From JANQKX01 sp039028695 (GTDB lineage: Bacteria; Pseudomonadota; Alphaproteobacteria; Kiloniellales; Kiloniellaceae), in assembly GCA_039028695.1 (NCBI GenBank), contig JBCCHN010000074.1, positions 1 through 24,881 on the forward strand: 24,881 bases of DNA, read 5' to 3'. The first letter of the stretch is position 1, and every line of letters begins with the position of its first letter. The translations under genes and the position numbers were made by a program. The notes beneath the pieces were generated by a model. That model was not told the origin of the DNA, did not search any database, and worked only from the letters and a program-made list of their open reading frames with translations. Positions 6,723 through 15,705 of this stretch are shown here, piece after piece.

Positions 6723-9143
6723 CTAGCCTTTCAAACGCTGCATTTTGGGATCGTAGGGGGCTTGGTCAAGCCGGCTTGCCGGCACCGGATTGCCAAAGCT
6801 CTCTATAACAAAATCCCGATGGGCAAGCTGTTCAGCCGGCAGGTAGCCCAAGGCCACCGGTTTGCCGATAAAGTGCCCGAAATTTGCCGACGTGGTTACC
6901 CCCAAGACCTTTCCGTTTCTCAGGATGGCTTCTCCACCGAAAAGAAGGGCCGACTGCTCGAGAACAAAGAGGCAAAGGCGTCGCGTGATCCCTTGCTCCC
7001 GCTGTGCTAAAAGCGCAGTTCGTCCCATAAAATCACCCTTGCCAAAGGCCACCCGGTTGTCCAATCCCGCCTCCAACGGCGTATAGTCCGGGGTGATGTC
7101 ACCGCTCCAATAGAGGTAACCCTTTTCCATCCTGAGGCTATCGATTGCCCTATACCCCACGTTGGTGATACCGGCGTCCTGACCGGCCTGCCAAATGGCA
7201 TCGTAGACCCCCGCAAGATAGCTTGGTGGCATGTGCAACTCCCACCCCAACTCGCCCACATAACCGATGCGCAATGCCAGGACTGGTGCGCCGGCTAAAA
7301 ACACGCGCCGGCAGGTCGCAAAGGGAAAGTCCTCGTTGCCCAGGCCGCTTTGGCAGAGCCCCTCCAGGACCTCGCGGCTGCGCGGCCCGAAAACATTGAC
7401 TACCCCAAAGGCTTCGGTCACTTCCTTGAGGGATACCGAACCATCGCTCGGCAGATGGCTTTCAATCCAATGGCTGTCATGAACACCAAAGCCTGATCCC
7501 GTAACAATGTAAAAATGATCCGGCGCCAAGCGGCAAATGGTAAGATCTGCCTCGATCCCTCCCCTGTCATTGCACATTTGCGTATAGATAACCGACCCCA
7601 CCTTCTTGTCCATGTTGGAGACGCAAAGACGCTGAAGGGCATCCAGGGCGCCTGGTCCAGTGAGATCGTATTTGCTGAAGGAGCTTTGATCTACAATGCC
7701 CACCGCGGTGCGGGCCGCCTGGTGCTCCGCAGCCACCGGCTCGAACCAATTGGGCCGCTCAAAGGAGGGTTGATCAACCGCGACGGCGCCCGGTGGGGCA
7801 AACCAATTCGGTCTTTCCCAGCCAAACTTGGAGCCATAGACCGCACCCGATTCCTTAAGCCGGTCATAGAGCGGAGACCGTCTCAGGCCCCGCCCGCTTT
7901 CCGCTTCTTCGCCCGGCCAATGGATCTTGTAGTAACGCCCGTATGTTTCAATGGCCCGGGCGTGGAGGAAATCCCGTCCCATGTGATGGGGGCCGAAACG
8001 ACGCACGTCAAAGGCCCAAAGATCCCGGCTGGGGCGCCCCTCGACGATCCACTCGGCCAGGGCTTGCCCGGCCCCGCCGCAGCCGGCGATGCCGGCGGTA
8101 AAACCACAGGCCAGGTAAAAGTTGGCAACATTCGGGCTGGGACCCAGGATGGGCTCCCCATCCGGCGAGGCTGGGATTGGCCCGTTGATCAAGGTACGGA
8201 TACCGATCTCGTTGACAATGGGCAGGCGTTCCGCCGTCGGCAGGATAATCTGTTCGAAGCGTTCCATGTTGCCGTCAAACAGCTCCCGGCCAAAGGAAAA
8301 GGGAATACCCTCTTCACCAAAAGAAACCGTATTGCCTTCCCACCCGCCGATGGCAAAACCGCCCACCTCCGGCTTCAGATAAAAGTTCTTGTCCGGGTCC
8401 CGCATGGTCGGCAGGTCGGCGGGAATATCCGATAAATTCTCCGTTACCAGATATTGATGCTCCAGGGCCACGGCCGGCACCCCGACGCCGGCCATTTCAC
8501 CGATTTGACGCGCCCATAGGCCGGCCGCGTTCACCACCAGGTCGCAATCAACGGTTCCATGATCGGTGATGACTTGACGAACCCGGCCTTGCTCCACCAC
8601 CAAATCGGTGACGCACACGCCCTCGCGAATCTTGACCCCTTGTTGGCGCGCGCCCTTGGCCAAAGACTGGGTCAAGCTGCTTGGGTCCACATAGCCGTCG
8701 CTGGGTATGAAGGCGGAACCGATGATGCCCGATGGATCCATGATCGGGAAGCGTTCGAGTGTTTCTTTGGGATCAAGCAGATAAAGCTCGAAGCCAAAGG
8801 ACTTCGCCGTGGTCGCACTTTTTTCCAGCTCCTGCCAGCGATCGGGCGAACTGGCCAGGCGCAGACTTCCGACCGCCTTCCAATCGGTTGCCTGTCCTGT
8901 TTCAGCTTCAAGCTCGCCATACAGCTTGGCGGAATATTGCATCATGCGGGTCAAGTTTTGCTTATTGCGAAGCTGCCCGACCAAGCCGGCCGCGTGCCAG
9001 GTAGCGCCATGGGTCAAGCCTGCCTTTTCAAGCAAGAGCACATCCCGCTTTCCGAACTTGGCCAAATGATAGGCCACCGAGCAGCCGACCGCTCCACCAC
9101 CGATGATGACAATTTCCGCTTTGTCGGTCCAAGCCTCGCTCAC
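6723..9143 (-). CDS. Dimethylglycine/sarcosine dehydrogenase-like FAD + aminomethyltransferase protein, copy 2
   Basis: This 806-residue flavoprotein has an N-terminal DAO-type FAD domain with GGGAVGCSVAYHL (from about residue 15). His50 in GATWHAAGL occupies the place of the His that bonds FAD covalently in mitochondrial DMGDH and sarcosine dehydrogenase. A C-terminal GcvT-like half (about 445-800) contains GGIEADLT, where an Asp equivalent to the T-protein folate-site Asp sits near residue 531. The family oxidises N-methyl amines and passes the methylene group to tetrahydrofolate or releases it as formaldehyde. The start is a GTG at 9143 whose GTGA overlaps the TGA stop of the paralogous gene upstream, so translation is coupled. 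The exact substrate is not determined. Confidence 0.88.
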   Translation of the reverse strand: MSEAWTDKAEIVIIGGGAVGCSVAYHLAKFGKRDVLLLEKAGLTHGATWHAAGLVGQLRNKQNLTRMMQYSAKLYGELEAETGQATDWKAVGSLRLASSPDRWQELEKSATTAKSFGFELYLLDPKETLERFPIMDPSGIIGSAFIPSDGYVDPSSLTQSLAKGARQQGVKIREGVCVTDLVVEQGRVRQVITDHGTVDCDLVVNAAGLWARQIGEMAGVGVPAVALEHQYLVTENLSDIPADLPTMRDPDKNFYLKPEVGGFAIGGWEGNTVSFGEEGIPFSFGRELFDGNMERFEQIILPTAERLPIVNEIGIRTLINGPIPASPDGEPILGPSPNVANFYLACGFTAGIAGCGGAGQALAEWIVEGRPSRDLWAFDVRRFGPHHMGRDFLHARAIETYGRYYKIHWPGEEAESGRGLRRSPLYDRLKESGAVYGSKFGWERPNWFAPPGAVAVDQPSFERPNWFEPVAAEHQAARTAVGIVDQSSFSKYDLTGPGALDALQRLCVSNMDKKVGSVIYTQMCNDRGGIEADLTICRLAPDHFYIVTGSGFGVHDSHWIESHLPSDGSVSLKEVTEAFGVVNVFGPRSREVLEGLCQSGLGNEDFPFATCRRVFLAGAPVLALRIGYVGELGWELHMPPSYLAGVYDAIWQAGQDAGITNVGYRAIDSLRMEKGYLYWSGDITPDYTPLEAGLDNRVAFGKGDFMGRTALLAQREQGITRRLCLFVLEQSALLFGGEAILRNGKVLGVTTSANFGHFIGKPVALGYLPAEQLAHRDFVIESFGNPVPASRLDQAPYDPKMQRLKG

Positions 9144-11584
9144 GATCGGATCCTTTTCATCTCAGGATCATAAAGAGGCTTTTCCTGGTATCGACAGGGG
9201 ATCCGCTCGCCAGCGACCTCCAACTCGTAGCGTCCTTGTGAGAGGTATTCTCCATCCACACCATTGGGGTTGCGCACATAGCCATACCCGATGTTTTTTT
9301 CGATGCTATATCCCCAACCGGCCGAACTCAGCCACCCCACACGCTCACCGTTGCGGTAAAGGGTTTCGCGCCCGAGCAGCACCACTGCAGGATCCTCTAC
9401 CGTAAAACAGGCAAAGCGTTTCTGGAGTGGCTCTTGGCGTTGTGCTAGCAACGCCTCCCGTCCCAAGAACGGCAGGTTGCTCTTAAATTTCACAGCCCAG
9501 CCAAGGCCGGCTTCCAAGGGTGTATGGTCCGGATTGATATCGCTGCCCCAGGCCCGATAACCTTTTTCCAAACGCAGGGATTCAATGGCGCGATAACCCG
9601 CATTCCGCAGACCATGCGCCCTACCCTTGTCAGTCACGGCCCGGTAGAGGCCCCTGGCTGCTCCCACCGGCAGGTGAAGTTCCCACCCCAATTCGCCCAC
9701 ATAGGTGATGCGGAAGGCCCATAAGCGCACCCCGGCCACCGTCATCTCCCGACAGGTTCCGAACGGGAAGGCCTGGTGGCTCCAATCGTCCTCGCTCAGA
9801 TCTTGAAGCAAGCATCGCGCGTTGGGGCCCATAAGGGACAAGGTGGCAAAGTCCTCTGTAACCTCAGCCAGGTTCGCTTTTATTCCTTCCGGCAAGCTTC
9901 GCTTGATATGGGCGAAGTCATGGGTTGCGAACCCGGTTCCAGTGATCAGATAAAAATGGTCCTCAGCTTTACGAGCCACGGTAAGATCGCATTCAATGCC
10001 GCCGCGGCTATTGAGCATTTGGGTATAGGTCAAACTGCCTACAGCTTTGTCCACGTTATTGGCACAGATCCAATTTAAGGCATCGGCCGCTTCCGGGCCT
10101 TCCACGACGAACTTGGCAAAGGAGGATTGGTCAAACAGCACCACGGCTTCGCGGGCGGCCCGATGCTCCTCGCCCACCGCTTCGAACCAATTTTGGCGGC
10201 CATAGCTATACTCATCTTCTGGTTCTTCGCTTGAGCGAGCAAACCAGTTAGGCCTTTCCCAACCCAGCTTTTCGCCAAAGCAGGCACCGGCCGCCTTAAG
10301 ATCCTCATATAGCGGGGACACCCTGCTCGGTCGATAGCTTTGATGCTCCTCAAAGGGCCACGCCATGGTGTAGTGCTTGCCATAAAGTTCCAAGGTTCGG
10401 GACCGCACCCAATCGATTGACTGATGCGGCGGACCGAAACGACGAATATCTACAGCCCAAAGGTCCATGGGCTGCTCGCCACCGACCACCCATTCGGCCA
10501 ATGCCTTGCCAGCGCCGCCACCCCCAGCGATGCCATAGGCGTTAAAGCCCGCCCCCACAAAAAATCCGGCAACTTCCGGCGCTTCGCCCAAAATGAAGGA
10601 GCCGTCGGGTGTGAAGGACTCAGGGCCATTGATCATCTGCTTGACGCCCACCTGCGCCAAGGCCGGCACCCTGGCCAGGGCCTGCTCCATCAAAGGTTCA
10701 AAGTGATCCACGTCGTTTTCCAAGAGGGAAAAGACAAAACCGTCGGGGATACCCTCTTCTGCCCAAGGAATGGGATTGGGCTCATAGCCGCCCATGACCA
10801 AACCGCCCACTTCCTCTTTGAAATAGATCAGGCGATCCGGATCCCGAAGCGTGGGCAGCGTTGAGGCAACCCCCGGGACGGTCTCGGTGATGAGGTATTG
10901 GTGCTGCACCGAAACCAGAGGTACGTTCACGCCCGCCAAGGCGCCTACATCGCGCGCCCATTGACCCGCGCAATTGATCACTACCTCGCAGTCGATGGCT
11001 CCTAACGAAGTGTTCACCCCAAGGACCCGACCGTCCTTAACCATGACATCGATAACCTGACAACCCTCGAAAATCGTCACACCGCCCTGGCGAGCCCCCT
11101 TTGCAAGGGACTGCGTTATATCGGATGGGTTGGCTTGACCATCTGTGGGCAAAAAGGCCGCACCCACCAAATCGTCGATTTCCATCACCGGCCAAAGGTC
11201 CCGCGCCTCTTGCGGAGAGAGCAGGTGCATTTCCAGACCAAAGGAATGGGCCGTGGTCGCTTGGCGCTTGATTTCGGTCATGCGTTCCTGATTGCATGCC
11301 AACCTCAGGCCGCCGTTTTGCTTCCAGCCCGTGGCCTGCCCGGTTTCCGTCTCCAGGCGGTCGTAAAGCTCTACGGAGTACTTCAGCAGCTGAGTAATAT
11401 TAGCGCTGGAGCGCAACTGCCCCACCAACCCGGCTGCGTGAAAAGTCGAGCCGCCCGTCAACTTGCCCTTTTCCAAAAGGACCACGTCCCGCCATCCCAA
11501 CTGGGCCAAATGATAGGCTGTCGAGCAGCCGATGATCCCGCCGCCGATAATGATGGCGCGTGCGTGCTGGGGAAAAGATGCCAT
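9140..11584 (-). CDS. Dimethylglycine/sarcosine dehydrogenase-like FAD + aminomethyltransferase protein, copy 1
   Basis: This is an 814-residue paralogue of the following gene with the same two-part architecture. The N-terminal FAD domain has IIGGGIIGCSTAYHL, with His49 in GGSTFHAAGL as the probable covalent flavin site. The C-terminal GcvT-like folate half contains GGIECDLT near residue 531 and YVGELGWELHLP near 675. The expected reaction is oxidative N-demethylation with methylene transfer to tetrahydrofolate. The ATG at 11584 lies 6 bp after the stop of the kinase gene, and its end overlaps the next gene by 4 bp. Two such enzymes in tandem would suit two sequential demethylations (for example dimethyl to monomethyl to primary amine), but this is inference. 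Confidence 0.9.
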   Translation of the reverse strand: MASFPQHARAIIIGGGIIGCSTAYHLAQLGWRDVVLLEKGKLTGGSTFHAAGLVGQLRSSANITQLLKYSVELYDRLETETGQATGWKQNGGLRLACNQERMTEIKRQATTAHSFGLEMHLLSPQEARDLWPVMEIDDLVGAAFLPTDGQANPSDITQSLAKGARQGGVTIFEGCQVIDVMVKDGRVLGVNTSLGAIDCEVVINCAGQWARDVGALAGVNVPLVSVQHQYLITETVPGVASTLPTLRDPDRLIYFKEEVGGLVMGGYEPNPIPWAEEGIPDGFVFSLLENDVDHFEPLMEQALARVPALAQVGVKQMINGPESFTPDGSFILGEAPEVAGFFVGAGFNAYGIAGGGGAGKALAEWVVGGEQPMDLWAVDIRRFGPPHQSIDWVRSRTLELYGKHYTMAWPFEEHQSYRPSRVSPLYEDLKAAGACFGEKLGWERPNWFARSSEEPEDEYSYGRQNWFEAVGEEHRAAREAVVLFDQSSFAKFVVEGPEAADALNWICANNVDKAVGSLTYTQMLNSRGGIECDLTVARKAEDHFYLITGTGFATHDFAHIKRSLPEGIKANLAEVTEDFATLSLMGPNARCLLQDLSEDDWSHQAFPFGTCREMTVAGVRLWAFRITYVGELGWELHLPVGAARGLYRAVTDKGRAHGLRNAGYRAIESLRLEKGYRAWGSDINPDHTPLEAGLGWAVKFKSNLPFLGREALLAQRQEPLQKRFACFTVEDPAVVLLGRETLYRNGERVGWLSSAGWGYSIEKNIGYGYVRNPNGVDGEYLSQGRYELEVAGERIPCRYQEKPLYDPEMKRIRS

Positions 11585-11590
11585 TGCCCC

Positions 11591-12478
11591 CTATGCCTCC
11601 CCTTCGAATTCCGAATAGGCCCTTTCAAAACGGGCCATGTTTTCTGCCGTATAAGCCTCAAAGTCGAAGTCGAGGCTTGAATGTAGCTCCGAGACCATGG
11701 ACCACATGGTCTCTCGCAGCAAAGAGGCCGACGCCATGGCCCGAAAAGCCGCTATTACGTCTGGGGGTATGGCACCGCCAAAATAGGTCTCGAGCAACGC
11801 GCTCTCCTGGTCCCGATCGAACTCATTGTTGGAGGCCAGGTTCGCCAAATCGAACAGAGGACTGTTCATGCCCGCATAGTCCCAATCGATGAGCCAAAGG
11901 CGCGATCCGTCATCGATAAAGTTGGCCGCCAAGAGGTCGTTGTGGCCGAAAACCACCTTGATGGGGCCAACCGCCTCCTCCAGGCGCACGGCCTTGCTCA
12001 AAAGGTCGGGCAGCAACTCGAGGCAGCGGCTTTGCCCATCCCGCAAGAACCCGGCATAGCTTCGGACCACCTGAAAGGGCCAGAACATCAAAACCGGACC
12101 TCGCATATGATGGGGCATTTCCCGATGGCAACGCCGAATCAGATCAACCATCGGCACCAAATTTCCCGCTTCGCGAACATCCTCGGGCGCGAAGGTTTTC
12201 CCATCGATAAATTCGGTAACGAGTAAACCCGGCTCGTGATGAACCACATCAGGGGAAAGCCCTACTTGGGCCGCCGCCTTGGCCGCAGCCAATTCGTTAA
12301 ATCGCATTACCCCATGAACTGGTATATCAGCCCCACTGCGCAAGAAGTACCGTGTCCCTCCGTCGGTGACCACAAAGTTTAGATTGGTAATCCCACCGCT
12401 CAGCGGCTCGACCGAAATCTGTCCGGACCAGCAGGGCAAGCCCTCAATCCGTTCAATCAGCTTCTCATTGCTTGTCAT
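11591..12478 (-). CDS. Choline-kinase-like (LicA-type) phosphotransferase, first copy
   Basis: This 295-residue protein has the Ser/Gly loop LSGGITNLNFVV near residue 26, the catalytic loop GHNDLLAANF with its His near residue 178, and LIDWDYAGMNSPLFDLANL near 198. These are hallmark motifs of choline/ethanolamine kinases and bacterial LicA. I choose the ATG at 12478 (MTSNEKLIE). A longer open frame to 12595 would run through the upstream permease stop region and adds a non-conserved N-terminus. The gene sits between the permease and the first flavoprotein gene, 46 and 6 bp from its neighbours. Its product probably phosphorylates the imported compound or an alcohol derived from it, using ATP. 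Choline, a methylated ethanolamine or a related compound are candidates. Confidence 0.86.
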   Translation of the reverse strand: MTSNEKLIERIEGLPCWSGQISVEPLSGGITNLNFVVTDGGTRYFLRSGADIPVHGVMRFNELAAAKAAAQVGLSPDVVHHEPGLLVTEFIDGKTFAPEDVREAGNLVPMVDLIRRCHREMPHHMRGPVLMFWPFQVVRSYAGFLRDGQSRCLELLPDLLSKAVRLEEAVGPIKVVFGHNDLLAANFIDDGSRLWLIDWDYAGMNSPLFDLANLASNNEFDRDQESALLETYFGGAIPPDVIAAFRAMASASLLRETMWSMVSELHSSLDFDFEAYTAENMARFERAYSEFEGEA

Positions 12479-12524
12479 ATCATGTCGTTCCAAATCGTTG
12501 CTTCGCCCACAGTGAGTGCGCCAC

Positions 12525-14546
12525 CTAGTCCATCCCAAGTTCTTTGCGTTTGCGTTTCGCCCAAGCGTTAATGAGGCGATCGGAGATGATCGCAATAAAA
12601 GCCACTGATAAACCGGCCACGATACCCCGCCCCGTATCGGCCTTGGTCAGCGCAATATAGACCTCCTGGCCCAGATCCCGTGTCCCGACCAGGGCAGTAA
12701 TCACCAACATGGACAAGGCGAACATGATCGTCTGGTTGATCCCCAGCATGATCTCAGGCAAGGCCAGGGGCAACTGCACCTTCCACAGGATTTGACGCCG
12801 CGTGCAGCCCGAGGTGATGCCAGCCTCGACCAGTGACGGGGGCACCTGAGAAATGCCATGGGCCGTATAGCGGATGGCCGGCGGCAGGGCGTAGAGCACA
12901 ACGGCGATCATGGCGGAAAAATCCCCCACTCGGAACAGCATCACCACCGGCATCAGGTAAACAAAGCTTGGCAACGTTTGCAGTGTATCGATAATGGCGC
13001 TTACCACTCTATTTGCGGAGCGGTTACGGCCAGCCCAAATGCCAATGGGAATACCGATGGCAGCAGCGAAAAGAACCGAAATGCCGCAGAGATAAACCGT
13101 GACCATCGCTTTGGGCCACTGTCCAGTGACGGCAATAAAAGCAGCCAGTAGACTGACCAATACCATCAGACGCCAGCCCCCTAGTTGTAACCCTCCCAAA
13201 GCCAGCAGCACGATGATGGCTGTCCAAGGCACCTCCAACAGCAAGCGCTTAAAGGGAATGAGAACATTGAGCAGTAAGAAGGTTTTCACCGCCTCAAGCT
13301 GATCAAAGAAATTGATATTGATCCACTTGACCAGATCATCCCAAAAGGGCCCGGTGGTAATACGAAGGCTCTCTGGATAGCTGTGCAGAAATGGCCAGAA
13401 GAGGCCTACAACGGTTGACCCCACCAACAACAAGAGCGCCGCCAAAAGGTAGGGGTGCCGCCGCCATAGCTCTTCCGGCACCTCGGCTGGGGGTGGCGGC
13501 TCTTTCTGGGCATAGGCTTGTGATAGGCGGTCCAGCGCAATGGCCAAGAGCGTAATCGCAATTCCAGCCTCCAAACCCGCTCCTATGGCCAGGCGTCGCA
13601 AGGATGCCAAAACGTCATAACCCAGTCCACCCGCCCCGATCATGGAGGCGATGATCACCATATTCAGCGAGAGCATGATCACCTGGTTAACGCCCACCAT
13701 AAGGCTTGGCCGGGCGGCCGGGATCAAGACCTTCCACATCATCTGCCGACGGGTGCAGCCGGCCATGCGGCCGTACTCTTTGATTTCCGTCGGGACCGAC
13801 TTGAGCGCAAGAATGGTCACGCGGACCATGGGCGGCATGGCATAGATGATGGTCGCCGTCATGGCCGCAACCGGACCGAACCCGAAGAGGAAGAGTACCG
13901 GCACCAGGTAAGCAAAAACCGGTACGGTCTGCATGAGGTCCAAAACCGGCGTCATGGCCAGCTCGGCCCGCCGGCTGCGATAACCCCATATCCCCAGAAA
14001 CAGGCCGCCGGCAACGCCGAGGGGCACCGCCACCACGATGGAAGACAGCGTGGTCATGGCACTTTCCCACTGCCCAAAGACGGCCAGATAGACGAAGCAC
14101 AAGCAAACCAACAAGGCTAAGGCACGGTCTTTGATCTGATAGGCAAAAAAGGTCAGCACAGCAATGAGGGCCAACCACGATAGAGGCGGCGTTTGGTAAA
14201 AAACGTCATCGCCGGCTTCATCCACGCCAAGGGGAATCTTGAAGCCCTCGGACAGTAGTGCCTTAGCAAGAGCTAAAGGCCACTCGAGCACCCAGGCGAT
14301 GGAACGGGTAAATTCCTTAAAGGTAAATAGCCCGAAAGACAGATCGTTGATCAGCCACTTCATGAAGCGGGTGATGTCTTGCTTCAACGGTAAGACCCAG
14401 GCCTTTGGATAAGAGACCGCCCAGGCCCAGTAATCCTCCCCCAACCAAATTCCGAAGCAGAGGATGAGCGCCAAGGGCCATGCGATCAACCAGGGACTGA
14501 CGACGGCCTTTCGCGCTAGGGGGTCGCTCGTGGTAAGGCTGACCAT
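12525..14546 (-). CDS. Glycine betaine/quaternary amine ABC transporter permease, two fused ProW-type domains
   Basis: This 673-residue inner-membrane protein contains two full MetI-like permease domains in one chain. Each has the ATPase-coupling EAA loop: EYGRMAGCTRRQMMWKVLIPAA near residue 257 and EAGITSGCTRRQILWKVQLPLA near residue 575. Each is preceded by a conserved LQTVPVFAYLVPV or LQTLPSFVYLMPV helix. ProW normally has one such domain and forms a homodimer; here the duplication supplies both halves. A linker with an EKEPPPPAEVPEE-like proline run lies near 345-360. The substrate class is glycine betaine, choline, proline betaine or similar. The binding protein is encoded 168 bp upstream. 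No ABC ATPase gene (proV) is present in the window, so the ATPase must come from elsewhere. Confidence 0.93.
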   Translation of the reverse strand: MVSLTTSDPLARKAVVSPWLIAWPLALILCFGIWLGEDYWAWAVSYPKAWVLPLKQDITRFMKWLINDLSFGLFTFKEFTRSIAWVLEWPLALAKALLSEGFKIPLGVDEAGDDVFYQTPPLSWLALIAVLTFFAYQIKDRALALLVCLCFVYLAVFGQWESAMTTLSSIVVAVPLGVAGGLFLGIWGYRSRRAELAMTPVLDLMQTVPVFAYLVPVLFLFGFGPVAAMTATIIYAMPPMVRVTILALKSVPTEIKEYGRMAGCTRRQMMWKVLIPAARPSLMVGVNQVIMLSLNMVIIASMIGAGGLGYDVLASLRRLAIGAGLEAGIAITLLAIALDRLSQAYAQKEPPPPAEVPEELWRRHPYLLAALLLLVGSTVVGLFWPFLHSYPESLRITTGPFWDDLVKWININFFDQLEAVKTFLLLNVLIPFKRLLLEVPWTAIIVLLALGGLQLGGWRLMVLVSLLAAFIAVTGQWPKAMVTVYLCGISVLFAAAIGIPIGIWAGRNRSANRVVSAIIDTLQTLPSFVYLMPVVMLFRVGDFSAMIAVVLYALPPAIRYTAHGISQVPPSLVEAGITSGCTRRQILWKVQLPLALPEIMLGINQTIMFALSMLVITALVGTRDLGQEVYIALTKADTGRGIVAGLSVAFIAIISDRLINAWAKRKRKELGMD

Positions 14547-14690
14547 CTTTATCTAGCTCAGGTGGAGCAAAACATGCGGGCCGTGAGGCCAAGAAAGGGT
14601 TGGAAGATGAGGTCCGGCATTTTCCCGTGAGAGGAAATGATCATAGCCGGGGTCCTCATCATCCAATCGTCACATCAAAGTGACTTAAAA

Positions 14691-14705
14691 GCCCCTAGCC
14701 GGGGC
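14691..14705 (-). terminator. Short GC hairpin with T-run after the binding-protein gene
   Basis: On the minus strand a GCCCC / GGGGC stem (5 bp, 5-base loop) lies 9 bases past the stop codon of the binding-protein gene and is followed by TTTTAAGT. It looks like a weak intrinsic terminator, or a processing and stabilising hairpin, that would keep binding-protein mRNA above permease and enzyme mRNA. This arrangement is common in ABC transporter operons. Confidence 0.5.
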
Positions 14706-14714
14706 GTCATCGGT

Positions 14715-15674
14715 TTATTGGGTCCAGGCCTGCCAGGTGCTTTCATTGGCCGCCATCCAATCATCGACGGCTTGATCAACGCTCTTGCCTTCCAAGTCCA
14801 CTTCCACAATCAAGCCGGCCATGGTCTCGTTATCAATGGTGAAGTTACGAACGGCCTGATAGGCACCTGGCCACTTATCCTCGCCGCCGGCCCAGCCTAC
14901 CGCCTTGATCCAGCCCCTCGGCTTGCCACAGTCATAGGCCATATCCGGGTTCACGCCGACCGACGGATCATTGTAGCACTCGTCGCTATAGGTCGGGAAC
15001 TCAACCCACTCGCCCTCGAACTTGGCAGTTGCCCAGTGCGGCGCATAAACCCAGGCCAAAATCGGCGCCTGCCGGTCGTAAGCCGACTGGATTTCAGCAA
15101 AAAGCGCCGCATCCGTTCCGGCATGGACCACTTCATAATCGAGCCCCAAGGCTTCCGCCCGCTCGTCGTCGTAGCCACCCCAGGTGACCGGGCCGCCGAG
15201 ATAGCGTCCCATGGGAGCTGTCTCAGGCGTGGAGAATGCCTCGGCACAGTCATTCAGAGCTTCCCAATTGGGTAGGCCCGGGCACTGTTCCTTCATGTAG
15301 AGGGGATACCACCACTCCTCGATGGCATCCATGCCGGTTTCTCCCAAGTCAACCGTATTGCCGGTAGCCAAAGATGCCTCCAGCGCATCTTTGCCCGTGG
15401 TTTCCCACATTTCCATGGCCACATGAAGGTCACCCGATTCCAGCCCAGCAAACTGAGCGATGTAGTCGGCTTGGACATATTCCACGTTATATCCCATGGA
15501 TTGCAAAATCTTGCCCATCAAATTGGTCGTGATGAGCTGACCGGTCCAATCATGCAGGGTCAACTTAATCGGATCTTTGGACTCCACGTCCGCCGCAGCC
15601 GGCAATGCCAAAAGGCCTGATAGGGCCATGGTACCCGCCAAAGCGGTTGCCACTAATGTTTTTCTCATGGTCAT
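14715..15674 (-). CDS. Glycine betaine/proline-betaine-type ABC substrate-binding protein (ProX/OpuAC family)
   Basis: This 319-residue protein begins with a Sec signal peptide (MTMRKTLVATALAG...PAAA) with probable cleavage after residue 27 or 28. It continues with the OpuAC/ProX fold: LHDWTGQLITTNLMGKIL, YIAQFAGLESGDLHVAMEMWETTG, WWYPLYMKEQCPGLPNWEALNDC. Aromatic residues in this fold form a cation-pi box for quaternary ammonium groups. It has several Cys residues (QCPGLPNW...DC, ECYNDP, DCGKP) that may form disulfides in the periplasm. The ATG at 15674 has GGGAGGA about 7 bases upstream, the strongest ribosome-binding site of the operon. It is the first gene of the cluster and the most likely direct target of the divergent regulator. 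Confidence 0.93.
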   Translation of the reverse strand: MTMRKTLVATALAGTMALSGLLALPAAADVESKDPIKLTLHDWTGQLITTNLMGKILQSMGYNVEYVQADYIAQFAGLESGDLHVAMEMWETTGKDALEASLATGNTVDLGETGMDAIEEWWYPLYMKEQCPGLPNWEALNDCAEAFSTPETAPMGRYLGGPVTWGGYDDERAEALGLDYEVVHAGTDAALFAEIQSAYDRQAPILAWVYAPHWATAKFEGEWVEFPTYSDECYNDPSVGVNPDMAYDCGKPRGWIKAVGWAGGEDKWPGAYQAVRNFTIDNETMAGLIVEVDLEGKSVDQAVDDWMAANESTWQAWTQ

Positions 15675-15705
15675 TCGGTCTTCCTCCCGTTGGACTTAAA
15701 CACTC

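Noticed and set aside
7515..8435. 306-codon open frame antisense to the second flavoprotein gene
   Set aside because: It lies wholly inside a well-supported 806-residue DMGDH-type gene and shows no recognisable domain. Long antisense frames are expected in GC-rich coding DNA.
12479..12595. N-terminal extension of the first kinase to an upstream start
   Set aside because: It overlaps the 3' end of the permease gene and adds a basic, non-conserved segment before the family start MTSNEK.
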